Shown in pieces: positions 17,278-25,513 of a stretch of DNA of 64,000 bases (its first letter is position 1; each line of letters begins with the position of its first letter). The position numbers and the translations under genes were made by a program. This stretch comes from Bacteroidales bacterium UBA6431. Lineage in GTDB: Bacteria > Bacteroidota > Bacteroidia > Bacteroidales > UBA932. The stretch is taken from the NCBI GenBank assembly GCA_002439095.1, contig DJOT01000033.1, positions 1 to 64,000 of the forward strand, given 5' to 3'. The notes beneath the pieces were generated by a model. That model was given only the letters and a program-made list of their open reading frames with translations. It was not told where the DNA came from and made no database searches.

Positions 17278-17308
17278 CAAAGATAAGTTGTTTTTGAATC
17301 GATTCAAA
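17278..17308 (-). promoter_or_regulatory. Promoter of the utilization operon
   Basis: On the minus strand TTTG (17308-17305) and TATCTTTG (17285-17278) are separated by exactly 19 bp, matching the Bacteroidota sigma factor consensus. The -33 element is embedded in operator O2, and the start site falls at operator O1, so a bound repressor would block polymerase directly. Confidence 0.85.
17293..17308. promoter_or_regulatory. Operator O2 for the LacI-type regulator
   Basis: TTTGAATCGATTCAAA is a perfect 16-bp palindrome with central CG. It overlaps the -33 element of the leftward promoter and lies 22 bp upstream of the -7 element of the regulator gene, so it may also mediate autoregulation. 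Its centre is 37 bp from that of O1. Confidence 0.85.
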
Positions 17309-17330
17309 GCCATTGTCGTTAAAAAATAGT

Positions 17331-17338
17331 TACTTTTG
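17331..17338 (+). promoter_or_regulatory. -7 element of the LacI-type regulator gene
   Basis: TACTTTTG matches TAnnTTTG. It ends only 5 bases before the ATG at 17344, so the transcript would have almost no 5' leader. No good -33 element is visible. Confidence 0.6.
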
Positions 17339-17343
17339 CATTA

Positions 17344-18351
17344 ATGGACAAGATCACCATAAAGGACATAGCGCAGGAGGCCGGAGTTTCTGTCGGCCTA
17401 GTCTCCATGACGCTCAACGGAAGAAGCGGAGTCAATCCAAAGACCGCTGCCGCCATCATGCAAGTAGTGAAAAAATTGAACTACACCCCCAACAAGGCCG
17501 CCTCATCCCTGCGCAAAGGATACAACAAGACAATCGGGGTGATTACTCCCGACCTTGCCAACCATTATTTCTCCGAGATTTCAAGGAGCATAGAGAACAT
17601 TGCATACGACAACGGATACACAGTCCTCTTCGGCAGCTCCGATGACCGCATCGAAAAAACTAACAGGCTCATCGACACATTCTACTCCGACGGAGTCCGC
17701 GGCATATTGCTCAGCCCCTGCGACGGTTGCGAAGAATGCCTGAGGAAAGCCATGTCCCTCGGCATCAAGGTGGTCCTGATGAACCGCGACCTTCCCGATC
17801 TGGAAAATGTGGGCAGAGTGCTCCTTGATAACGACAAAGCCATCAGGATGGGCATGAAACACCTGCTCGACAACGGATACCGCCATCTGGAGATGGTCTC
17901 GAACAACATCAGGCTGTCTACCCTGAACATGCGCGAAAAGAGCTATCTGAAAACTATGGCGGAGATGGGCTTCGGCAGTCTTTCCAAGATCAATTATGTG
18001 GATGAGCACGATGAGGAGATGCTCGAAAAATGCATCCTCGACGCCAGAGGCAGAGGCACTGACGCTCTCTTCATCCCACGCGGCTATCTGGCCCTCTACG
18101 TCAGCAAGGCCGTGAAGCGGCTCGGCCTCAGAATACCGCAGGATATGGCGATAATAGGATTCGACGGGGGCGACACATACAGATTCGCCACGCCGACACT
18201 GACCCAACTCAGTCAGAATACGAGAGAGACGGCAGAAGATGCTTTCAGCATGCTTGTCGAGATGATGAGGGGCAACTCCGCCGGACACACAATCCGCATC
18301 GAACCAGAACTTGAACAAGGAGACTCCACCATGCCGCGCGACAAGGCCTGA
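17344..18351 (+). CDS. LacI-family transcriptional regulator of the utilization operon
   Basis: A 335-residue regulator. The N-terminal helix-turn-helix (ITIKDIAQEAGVSVGLVSMT, residues 4-23) and hinge helix (NKAASSLRKG) are canonical, followed by a periplasmic-binding-protein-like effector domain (about 60-330) with IGVITPDLANHYFSEI. It is divergent from the utilization operon and shares its intergenic region with two palindromic operators. Repression relieved by a sugar or polyol from the pathway is the simplest model. Most Bacteroidota utilization loci use hybrid two-component or ECF/anti-sigma regulators, so LacI control is less common and suggests that a soluble cytoplasmic metabolite is the signal. 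Confidence 0.93.
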   Translation: MDKITIKDIAQEAGVSVGLVSMTLNGRSGVNPKTAAAIMQVVKKLNYTPNKAASSLRKGYNKTIGVITPDLANHYFSEISRSIENIAYDNGYTVLFGSSDDRIEKTNRLIDTFYSDGVRGILLSPCDGCEECLRKAMSLGIKVVLMNRDLPDLENVGRVLLDNDKAIRMGMKHLLDNGYRHLEMVSNNIRLSTLNMREKSYLKTMAEMGFGSLSKINYVDEHDEEMLEKCILDARGRGTDALFIPRGYLALYVSKAVKRLGLRIPQDMAIIGFDGGDTYRFATPTLTQLSQNTRETAEDAFSMLVEMMRGNSAGHTIRIEPELEQGDSTMPRDKA

Positions 18352-18358
18352 TCTAAAA

Positions 18359-18390
18359 TTTGCATTTGCGTATCATAATGATTATCTTTG
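18359..18390 (+). promoter_or_regulatory. Promoter of the arginine operon
   Basis: TTTG (18359-18362), a 20-bp spacer and TATCTTTG (18383-18390) match the Bacteroidota consensus. It begins 8 bases after the LacI regulator stop, and transcription would start a few bases before the leader peptide ATG. Confidence 0.85.
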
Positions 18391-18401
18391 CCGCATTCGA
18401 C

Positions 18402-18455
18402 ATGAAAGTAGTGAATTACATATCCCTCACCCTTCGACGGGACGTCCGACTATAG
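18402..18455 (+). CDS. Arginine-rich leader peptide of the arginine operon
   Basis: A 17-codon open frame, MKVVNYISLTLRRDVRL, beginning about 12 bases after the -7 element. It has three arginine codons within five near its end (CGA CGG ... CGA), and these are codons that neighbouring genes use little compared with CGC. Its position directly upstream of an arginine biosynthesis operon is what is expected of a ribosome-stalling attenuator: slow arginyl-tRNA supply would hold the ribosome near codons 12-16 and change folding of the following RNA. No protein function is expected. That it is translated is an inference. Confidence 0.65.
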   Translation: MKVVNYISLTLRRDVRL

Positions 18456-18558
18456 GAGGCGTAGAAACCTCCCACAATTCGGAAAATTCATTGCATTTAC
18501 CCACCAATCAGACAGAATTTTCGCTCTCAGCAATTGCAATTGACAATCTCGGTTTGTC
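18455..18558 (+). promoter_or_regulatory. Possible attenuator RNA structures after the arginine leader peptide
   Basis: Several inverted repeats follow the leader stop codon: GGAGG (18455-18459) with CCTCC (18468-18472); GAAAATTC (18482-18489) with GAATTTTC (18515-18522); a 12-bp palindrome CAATTGCAATTG (18531-18542); and GACAA (18542-18546) with TTGTC (18554-18558). The first overlaps the leader stop codon and would be covered by a ribosome there. No terminal run of U is seen, so the mode of termination is unclear. Confidence 0.45.
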
Positions 18559-18585
18559 TTGCCGTTAGGGAGTCTATATATAATA

Positions 18586-19257
18586 ATGGAAATAAAAGTG
18601 ACCGTGGCTGACGAGAGCCACATCAAGTACGCAGAGGACATCTGCAAAGAAATCTACATATCATCGCTTGAGCGCAAGACCGGCATCGCCAACCGCACGC
18701 CGGAGTACATCTGCGAGAAGATCCGCGCCGGCAAGGCCGTGATCGCCCTGGCCATCCCAGACAAAGCCGCCATAGTCCCCGACGAGTCCTCCACATCCCA
18801 GGACGAAGCCGGGTCAAAGCAGGAAGGCAAAGACAAGACGGAGCAGGAAAACGGCAGCGCGCAGCCCGACGAGAAATTCGCCGGCTTCTCCTACATCGAA
18901 TCCTGGGGAGGCAAGAGCTTCGTCGCCAACTCCGGCCTCATCGTGGCCCACGAGTTCCGCGGCCTCGGCGTGGCCAAGAAGATCAAGGAGCAGACCTTCA
19001 TCCTCTCCCGCCACCTCTTCCCGGACGCCAAGATATTCTCCATCACCACAGGGGCTGCGGTCATGAAGATGAACTATGAGTTCGGCTTCCGCCCGGTGCC
19101 GTATACCGAGCTCACCGATGATCCCGAGTTCTGGAAAGGCTGCGAGGGTTGCCGCCACTTCGACATCCTCAAGAGCCACGACTACAAGATGTGCATCTGC
19201 ACAGGGCTGCTCTACGATCCCAAGGAGCACCTCGAAATCCATCACCCCGACGAATAA
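18586..19257 (+). CDS. GNAT acyltransferase, probable N-succinyl/acetylglutamate synthase
   Basis: A 223-residue GNAT enzyme at the head of the arginine operon. The CoA-binding motif is FRGLGVAKKI (124-133). A hydrophilic, low-complexity insertion lies at about 60-97 (rich in D, E, K, Q, S). A C-terminal cluster of four cysteines (C186, C189, C203, C205) could bind zinc. No other glutamate acyltransferase or ArgJ is in the operon, and the next steps use succinylated intermediates, so it should acylate glutamate. From memory, a GNAT protein in the same operon position in Bacteroides was assigned as N-succinylglutamate synthase by genetics. The ATG at 18586 is used because the fold starts there. 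Confidence 0.75.
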   Translation: MEIKVTVADESHIKYAEDICKEIYISSLERKTGIANRTPEYICEKIRAGKAVIALAIPDKAAIVPDESSTSQDEAGSKQEGKDKTEQENGSAQPDEKFAGFSYIESWGGKSFVANSGLIVAHEFRGLGVAKKIKEQTFILSRHLFPDAKIFSITTGAAVMKMNYEFGFRPVPYTELTDDPEFWKGCEGCRHFDILKSHDYKMCICTGLLYDPKEHLEIHHPDE

Positions 19258-19269
19258 AAAAACAATTAT

Positions 19270-20475
19270 ATGAGCAAGAAAAAAGTTGTCGTCGCGTTCA
19301 GCGGCGGGCTGGACACCTCCTACACTGTGATGTATCTGGCCAAAGAGAAAGGTTATGAAGTCCACGCGGCCTGCGCCAACACGGGCGGATTCAGCCCCGA
19401 GCAGCTCCGCACCAATGAAGAAAACGCCTACAAGCTCGGCGCCGCCAAGTACGTCACCCTCGACGTCACGCAGGAATACTACGACAAGAGCCTCAAATAC
19501 ATGGTCTTCGGCAATGTCCTCAGAAACGGCACTTACCCGATCTCCGTGTCCTCCGAGCGCATATTCCAGGGCATCGCCATCGCACGCTACGCCAAGAGCA
19601 TAGGTGCCGATGCCATAGCCCACGGCTCCACCGGCGCCGGCAACGACCAGGTCCGCTTCGACATGACCTTCCTGGTGATGTGCCCGGAGATGGAAATCAT
19701 CACCCTCACCCGCGACGGCAACCTCTCCCGCAAGCAGGAAGTGGACTACCTCAACGCGCACGGGTTCAACGCCGACTTCACGAAACTCAAATACTCCTAC
19801 AACGTAGGCATCTGGGGGACCTCCATCTGCGGAGGAGAAATCCTGGACTCCACGCAGGGTCTCCCGGAATCCGCCTACCTCAAGCAGGTCTCCCGCAGCG
19901 GCAGCGAGATCCTCAGCCTCGGCTTCAAGAAAGGCGAACTCACCGAGGTCAACGGAGCATACTACGATGACAAGATCGCGGCCATCCAGGCCGTGGAAGC
20001 CATAGGATCAGCCTACGGCATAGGCCGTGACATGCACGTCGGGGACACCATCATCGGCATCAAGGGCCGCGTAGGCTTCGAGGCGGCAGCACCGATGCTC
20101 ATCATCGGGGCGCACAAGTTCCTCGAGAAGTTCACCCTCTCCAAGTGGCAGCAGTACTGGAAAGACCAGGTGGCCAACTGGTACGGCATGTTCCTCCACG
20201 AGAGCCAGTACCTCGAACCGGTGATGCGCGACATCGAGGCGATGCTTGAGAGCAGCCAGCGCAACGTCAACGGGACCGTAACTCTGGAACTCCGCCCATA
20301 CAGCTTCTCCACCGTGGGAGTTGACTCCCCTGACGACCTCGTGAAGTCAAGGCTCGGAGAATACGGCGAGACCCAGAAGGGCTGGACCGCTGAAGACGCC
20401 AAAGGCTTCATCAAGGTGCTCTCCACCCCGCTCCGGGTATACTACAGCAAACACCAGGATGAGGAAAACCTGTAG
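19270..20475 (+). CDS. argG: Argininosuccinate synthase
   Basis: A 401-residue enzyme joining citrulline and aspartate with ATP to give argininosuccinate. The P-loop-like AFSGGLDTSYT near residue 9 is the N-type ATP pyrophosphatase signature. Further family features are AHGSTGAGNDQVRFDM and KGRVGFEAAAPMLIIGAH. It starts 12 bases after the acyltransferase and ends 3 bases before argC. Confidence 0.97.
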   Translation: MSKKKVVVAFSGGLDTSYTVMYLAKEKGYEVHAACANTGGFSPEQLRTNEENAYKLGAAKYVTLDVTQEYYDKSLKYMVFGNVLRNGTYPISVSSERIFQGIAIARYAKSIGADAIAHGSTGAGNDQVRFDMTFLVMCPEMEIITLTRDGNLSRKQEVDYLNAHGFNADFTKLKYSYNVGIWGTSICGGEILDSTQGLPESAYLKQVSRSGSEILSLGFKKGELTEVNGAYYDDKIAAIQAVEAIGSAYGIGRDMHVGDTIIGIKGRVGFEAAAPMLIIGAHKFLEKFTLSKWQQYWKDQVANWYGMFLHESQYLEPVMRDIEAMLESSQRNVNGTVTLELRPYSFSTVGVDSPDDLVKSRLGEYGETQKGWTAEDAKGFIKVLSTPLRVYYSKHQDEENL

Positions 20476-20478
20476 GCA

Positions 20479-21558
20479 ATGGCAGAAAACACCATAAAAA
20501 AACGCCGCAAGGCAGTACCGCAAAATATAGAGACCGCATCAGGAAGAAAAACTCCCCGCAGGAAAACCGATGCCCCCACCGCAGAACGCCCATCAAAGAT
20601 ACGGGTCGGGATCGTGGGAGGGGCCGGTTACACCGCCGGCGAGCTGATAAGACTCCTGGTCAACCACCCTTATGCCGACCTGAGCTTCATCCACTCGGAG
20701 AGCAGTGCCGGCAAACACCTCTACGAGGTGCACAGCGGGCTGCTCGGCGACACGGAACTCAGATTCTGCGACAGTTTCGACCTCAACTCCGTGGATGTCC
20801 TCTTCCTGTGTTCAGCCCACGGCAAGAGCCGCGAGTTCTGGGCGCAGCATGAGCGGCCTTCCCGCCTCAAGGTGATAGACCTCGCGCAGGACTTCCGCGA
20901 CGAGAGCGGAGGCTACGTCTACGGACTCCCCGAGATGCAGAGAGAAAAGATACAGCAGTCCGCAAGCCTCGCCAACCCTGGCTGCTTCGCCACAGCGATC
21001 CAGCTCGCTCTCCTGCCTATGGCCGAAGCAGGCATCCTGGACGGTGAGATCTGCGTCAACGCCATCACCGGCTCGACAGGTGCCGGGGTGAGGCCGTCCG
21101 AGACCACCCACTTCAGCTGGCGCTGCGACAACATCTCGGCCTACAAAGTCTTCGAGCACCAGCATCTCAAGGAAATCCGCCGCAACCTCTCCCTGATTCA
21201 GCCGGACTTCAGTTCCCCGGTCAACTTCATCCCGATGAGAGGAGATTTCACCCGGGGCATCTTCGCCACGGTTTACACGGACTGCGAACTCACCCTGGAT
21301 GAAGCCTCCAGCCTCTACAGGGCCTATTACAGTGATGCCCGTTTCACATTCGTGAGCGGCACCCCAGTTGACCTCAAACAGGTTGTCAACACCAACAAGT
21401 GCCTCATTTCCCTGGAAAAGCACGACGGCAAGCTGGTGGTGTGCTCCGTCATCGACAACCTCCTCAAGGGCGCCTCGGGGCAGGCCGTCCAGAACATGAA
21501 CCTGATGTTCGGTTTTCCCGAAGATGCAGGATTGAGACTCAAAGCTTCAGCATTTTAG
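20479..21558 (+). CDS. argC: N-acyl-gamma-glutamyl-phosphate reductase
   Basis: A 359-residue NADPH-dependent reductase converting N-acylglutamyl phosphate to the semialdehyde. The nucleotide-binding IRVGIVGGAGYTAGELIRLL is at 38-57, and the catalytic cysteine is in ANPGCFATAIQLALLP. Residues 1-37 form a lysine/arginine-rich extension (KKRRKAVPQ, KTPRRKTD) that is not part of the standard fold. No good internal ATG precedes the fold, so the extension appears to be translated. Confidence 0.95.
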   Translation: MAENTIKKRRKAVPQNIETASGRKTPRRKTDAPTAERPSKIRVGIVGGAGYTAGELIRLLVNHPYADLSFIHSESSAGKHLYEVHSGLLGDTELRFCDSFDLNSVDVLFLCSAHGKSREFWAQHERPSRLKVIDLAQDFRDESGGYVYGLPEMQREKIQQSASLANPGCFATAIQLALLPMAEAGILDGEICVNAITGSTGAGVRPSETTHFSWRCDNISAYKVFEHQHLKEIRRNLSLIQPDFSSPVNFIPMRGDFTRGIFATVYTDCELTLDEASSLYRAYYSDARFTFVSGTPVDLKQVVNTNKCLISLEKHDGKLVVCSVIDNLLKGASGQAVQNMNLMFGFPEDAGLRLKASAF

Positions 21559-21560
21559 AC

Positions 21561-22685
21561 ATGGACTTATTCAAAGTATATAAACTCTGGGACATCGAGC
21601 CTGTACGCGGGCTCGACACAACCCTTTGGGACAAGAACGGGGTCGAATACACCGACCTCTACGGCGGTCACGCCGTCATCAGCATCGGGCACTGCCACCC
21701 GCACTACGTCAAGATGCTCCAGAACCAGCTCACCCGGCTCGGCTTCTACTCCAATGCAGTGCAGAACTCCCTCCAGCGCGAGCTCGCGGCAAGGCTCGGC
21801 AAAGCCAGTGGATACGATGACTATGCCCTGTTCCTCTGCAACAGCGGAGCCGAGGCCAACGAGAACGCCATGAAGCTGGCCTCCTTCGCGACCGGCAGAG
21901 CCAGAGTGCTCGCATTCAACAAGGCATTCCACGGCCGCACCAGCGGAGCCGTGGCCGCCACAGACAACCCGAAACTCCGCGCACCTTTCAACAGCACGGA
22001 CCATATCAGTTTCGTGCCCCTCAACGACATTGAGGCTGCAGAGCGTGAACTCTCCAAAGGTGAATACGCCGCCGCCATCATCGAGGGCATCCAGGGCGTG
22101 GCCGGCATCTATGAGCCGTCCGACGAGTTCCTTCGCGGCCTCAGGGCACTCTGCGACAAATACGGCACCAAGCTCATACTGGACGAGATACAGTCAGGAT
22201 ACGGACGCAGCGGTCTGTTCTTCGCTCACCAGAAGTCGGGCATCAGGGCCGACATCATCACCACAGCAAAGGGCATGGCCAACGGCCTGCCCATAGGCGG
22301 AGTGCTCATCTCCCCTGACATCAAGCCGGAATACGGGATGCTAGGCACAACTTTCGGAGGCAACCACCTCGCCTGTACGGCAGCCCTTGCGGTCCTCGAC
22401 GTGATTGAGAACGAGCACCTCATCGAGAACGCGGCCAGAGTCGGCGAGCACTTCGGGGCAGCCCTCCGCGGAGACAAGGCCCTCAAGGAATACCGTGGCC
22501 GCGGGCTGATGATAGGACTTGAACTGAAGCCTGAGTACATCGGCCTGCGCGACCGCCTGCTCTTCGAGAAGCACTTCTTCACCGGGGCTGCAGGCGCTTC
22601 AGTAATCCGGCTCCTGCCGTCCCTCACCATAAGCCGCGAAACGGCGGACAGGTTCATCAAGGCATGGAGAGAACTCACAGCATAA
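21561..22685 (+). CDS. argD: N-acylornithine aminotransferase
   Basis: A 374-residue class III PLP-dependent aminotransferase transferring the amino group from glutamate to the N-acylglutamate semialdehyde. The PLP-phosphate region NSGAEANENAMKLA, the FHGRTSGA segment, LDEIQSGYGRSG, and the lysine in TTAKGMANGLPIGG are all present. The start at 21561, two bases after the argC stop, gives the standard N-terminus; the longer frame overlaps argC. Confidence 0.95.
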   Translation: MDLFKVYKLWDIEPVRGLDTTLWDKNGVEYTDLYGGHAVISIGHCHPHYVKMLQNQLTRLGFYSNAVQNSLQRELAARLGKASGYDDYALFLCNSGAEANENAMKLASFATGRARVLAFNKAFHGRTSGAVAATDNPKLRAPFNSTDHISFVPLNDIEAAERELSKGEYAAAIIEGIQGVAGIYEPSDEFLRGLRALCDKYGTKLILDEIQSGYGRSGLFFAHQKSGIRADIITTAKGMANGLPIGGVLISPDIKPEYGMLGTTFGGNHLACTAALAVLDVIENEHLIENAARVGEHFGAALRGDKALKEYRGRGLMIGLELKPEYIGLRDRLLFEKHFFTGAAGASVIRLLPSLTISRETADRFIKAWRELTA

Positions 22686-22692
22686 CGGCAAG

Positions 22693-23646
22693 ATGAAAGA
22701 ATTCACAAACATACGCCAGCTGGGCGACCTCAAGGAGGCGCTCGCCCAGGCACAGCAAGTCAAAAAGAACCCGTTCGCCGACCAGACACTCGGCCGCAAC
22801 AGAACCCTGTTGATGGTATTTTTCAACAACAGCCTCCGCACCCGCCTGAGCACCCAGAAAGCCGCGCTCAACCTCGGGATGAACGTCATCGTCCTCGATG
22901 TCAACCAGGGAGCCTGGAAACTCGAGACCGAGCGCGGAGTGATCATGGACGGCGACAAGAGCGAGCACCTGCTCGAAGCCATCCCGGTGATGGGATGCTA
23001 CTGCGACATGATAGGAGTGAGGTCATTCGCACGCTTCGAAAGCAAGCAAGACGACTACAACGAGGTGATCCTCAACCAGTTCATAAAATACTCCGGCAAG
23101 CCGGTCTTCAGCATGGAAGCCGCCACCAGGCATCCCCTCCAGACCTTCGCCGACATCATCACCATCGAGGAGCACAAGACCAAGGAGCGTCCGAAAGTGG
23201 TGATGACCTGGGCACCGCACCCGAAGGCGCTTCCGCAGGCCGTTCCGAACTCGTTTGCCGAGGGCATAAACTTCGCCGGCTACGATTTCGTGATAGCAAA
23301 CCCTGAAGGATATGACCTCGCACCGGAGTTCGTAGGGAACGCCAGAGTCACCCACGACCAGGACGAGGCCCTGCGCGGAGCCGACTTCGTATATGCCAAG
23401 AACTGGTCCGCCTACGAGGGAGACAACTACGGCAAAGTCCTCAGCCGCGACCGCTCATGGACAGTGACAAGCGAGAAGATGGCCCTCACCGACAATGCCT
23501 TCTTCATGCACTGCCTTCCGGTGAGACGCAACATGATAGTCAGCGACGATGTCATAGAGGGCTCGCGCTCTCTGGTGATTCCGGAAGCGGCCAACAGGGT
23601 CGTCTCCGCCCAGACGGTAATCAAAAAGATACTCGAGTCCCTATGA
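22693..23646 (+). CDS. argF': N-succinyl-L-ornithine carbamoyltransferase
   Basis: A 317-residue transcarbamylase that makes N-succinylcitrulline from carbamoyl phosphate. The carbamoyl-phosphate motif is the variant SLRTRLST (47-54). The enzyme matches the Bacteroides type closely, including NQGAWKLETERGVIMDGDK and MHCLPVRRNMIVSDDV. Residue 90 is serine (GDKSEHLLEA); from memory it is proline in the Bacteroides fragilis enzyme and glutamate in the acetylornithine enzyme of Xanthomonas. A serine there still fits the succinyl form. It overlaps argB by 4 bases. Confidence 0.92.
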   Translation: MKEFTNIRQLGDLKEALAQAQQVKKNPFADQTLGRNRTLLMVFFNNSLRTRLSTQKAALNLGMNVIVLDVNQGAWKLETERGVIMDGDKSEHLLEAIPVMGCYCDMIGVRSFARFESKQDDYNEVILNQFIKYSGKPVFSMEAATRHPLQTFADIITIEEHKTKERPKVVMTWAPHPKALPQAVPNSFAEGINFAGYDFVIANPEGYDLAPEFVGNARVTHDQDEALRGADFVYAKNWSAYEGDNYGKVLSRDRSWTVTSEKMALTDNAFFMHCLPVRRNMIVSDDVIEGSRSLVIPEAANRVVSAQTVIKKILESL

Positions 23647-24425
23647 TAAAGGTCATCAAGATCGGCGGCAACGTGGTGGACTCTCCGGAGCTGCTTGAGA
23701 AGTTCTGTAAGGACTTCGCGTCCCTCGAAGGGCCGAAAGTCCTCGTGCACGGGGGCGGCAAGATCGCAAGCGACTTCCAGCGCAGATTGGGGATGGAGCC
23801 GCAGATGGTCGAGGGACGCAGGGTCACCGATCCGCAGACTCTCCAGCTTGTGACCATGGTCTACGCCGGGTGGTGCAGCAAGCATATCACCGCCCTGCTT
23901 CAGAGCAATGGATGCAACGCGATGGGCCTCGCCGGCTGCGACGCGGGCCTCATCACCGCTTCCCGCCGAGCCCCGAAACTCCTGTCTGATGGAGTGACCA
24001 GACTCGACTACGGGCTCGTGGGAGATGTTAAGCTAGAGTCAGTAGATGCCACGAGACTGCTCAGACTCATTGATTCAGGGACAGTTCCGGTATTCTGCGC
24101 CATCAGCCACGATGGCCATGGGGAGCTTCTCAACACCAACGCCGACACCATAGCCTCATCAATTTCTGCTGCAATTAAGGCAGAACTTCTTTATTGTTTC
24201 GAAAAAAATGGCGTACTTTACAGTTTGGATGATCCGTCAAGCGTAATTCCGCTTCTCGACTTCAACGGCTACACCCGACTGAAGGACGAGGGGCGTGTCG
24301 CGCAGGGGATGATCCCGAAACTGGACAACGCCTTTTCGGCGCTGCGTTCCGGTGCGACCGGTGTACGCATCCTGCACTCCTCAAGCCTGCTTGACGGCAG
24401 TGCTGGTACAAGACTGGCTCTATGA
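23643..24425 (+). CDS. argB: N-acylglutamate kinase
   Basis: A 260-residue amino-acid kinase phosphorylating N-acylglutamate with ATP. It begins IKVIKIGGN, then has VLVHGGGKIASDF (phosphate binding), the NTNADTIASSIS segment, and a closing GMIPKLDNAFSALRSG. The ATGA overlap with argF' fixes the start at 23643. The short form without an N-terminal helix extension suggests it is not the arginine-inhibited hexamer type, which is inference. Confidence 0.95.
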   Translation: MIKVIKIGGNVVDSPELLEKFCKDFASLEGPKVLVHGGGKIASDFQRRLGMEPQMVEGRRVTDPQTLQLVTMVYAGWCSKHITALLQSNGCNAMGLAGCDAGLITASRRAPKLLSDGVTRLDYGLVGDVKLESVDATRLLRLIDSGTVPVFCAISHDGHGELLNTNADTIASSISAAIKAELLYCFEKNGVLYSLDDPSSVIPLLDFNGYTRLKDEGRVAQGMIPKLDNAFSALRSGATGVRILHSSSLLDGSAGTRLAL

Positions 24426-25513
24426 CAAAGTATGGTGAATACATAGACCTTCTCCGGCAGATGGTCCGCACCCCTTCCCTCTCCTTCGAAGAGGGCAAGG
24501 TCAGTTCTTTGGTAAGCGAAGCACTGGACAGTTTCGGGATTGAGCACAGCCTGCCGGGCGGCAACATAGTCTCCGTGACCCGGCATTTCGACCCTCTCAA
24601 GAAGACTATGGCCTTGGATGCCCATCTGGACACGGTCAGCGCATCCGGCGGATACACGAAAGACCCTTTCGATCCGGGTGACGACGAGAATATCGTCCGG
24701 GGGCTCGGTTCCAACGATGACGGCGGAAGTGTGGTGTCGATGATTGCCACTTTCCGTCATTTTTATAATATCCCCCTACCCTTCAACCTCATGCTCGTCC
24801 TGACAAGGGAGGAGGAGCGCTCCGGCCCGGACGGGGCAAGGTGGCTCTATGCCGCCGGCGGGGGTCTGGAGCAAAGCGGGGTGTTCCCCCTCCCGGACTG
24901 GGTTATAGTCGGGGAACCGACCGGGATGAAGGCCGCCACGAGCGAACGTGGACTGCTTGTCCTTGACGGGGAGGCTCACGGAGTAAGCGGTCACGCGGCA
25001 CGGGCAGAAGGCGTCAACGCCCTATACATCGCTCTCGATGACATCGCGGCCCTGCGCTCACACCGCTTCACCAGACACTCCCCGAGGATGGGAGATGTCC
25101 GCCTCAACGTCACCCAAATCGAGGCGGGCAGCGCCCACAACGTCATCCCGGACCTGTGCCGCTTCGTCGTGGACATACGCCCGACGGAGCAATACACCAA
25201 CACGGAGATCCTTCAGGAACTCCAGGCCCTGTGCCGCAGCAGTCTCAAAGCCCGCAACCTCGCCAACCGCTCATCCGCCACCCCGGAAGGCTCGCCCCTG
25301 CTCGCAGCCGCCCGCGCCCTGGGGCTTGAGGAGTTCTCCTCCCCCACCACCTCCGACTGGATGCGCATCGGATGCGAGGCCATCAAGATGGGCCCCGGAG
25401 ACTCCGCACGCTCACACAAGGCTGACGAATACATACTCACAAGCGAGATTCAGCAAGCAATAGAAACATACACCGAATACATCAATAATTTTCATGGCAA
25501 CACTCTGGAATAA
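24422..25513 (+). CDS. argE: M20-family N-acylornithine/N-acylcitrulline deacylase
   Basis: A 363-residue zinc amidohydrolase that removes the acyl group late in arginine synthesis. The metal site is visible as HLD (68-70), the aspartates of GSNDDGG (97-102) and the glutamates of TREEERSG (128-135). A dimerization insert lies at about 180-290. Because the carbamoyltransferase uses an acylated substrate, the physiological substrate should be N-succinyl (or acetyl) citrulline and not ornithine. It overlaps argB by 4 bases and argH by 20. Confidence 0.9.
   Translation: MTKYGEYIDLLRQMVRTPSLSFEEGKVSSLVSEALDSFGIEHSLPGGNIVSVTRHFDPLKKTMALDAHLDTVSASGGYTKDPFDPGDDENIVRGLGSNDDGGSVVSMIATFRHFYNIPLPFNLMLVLTREEERSGPDGARWLYAAGGGLEQSGVFPLPDWVIVGEPTGMKAATSERGLLVLDGEAHGVSGHAARAEGVNALYIALDDIAALRSHRFTRHSPRMGDVRLNVTQIEAGSAHNVIPDLCRFVVDIRPTEQYTNTEILQELQALCRSSLKARNLANRSSATPEGSPLLAAARALGLEEFSSPTTSDWMRIGCEAIKMGPGDSARSHKADEYILTSEIQQAIETYTEYINNFHGNTLE

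Noticed and set aside
15888..17297. A 469-codon plus-strand frame opposite the FAD oxidoreductase
   Set aside because: It lies antisense to a clear flavoprotein, runs through the operator region and has no recognisable motif.
18814..19761. Long minus-strand open frame across the acyltransferase and argG
   Set aside because: It is a shadow frame of GC-rich genes on the plus strand, with a valine/glycine/alanine-biased composition and no domain.
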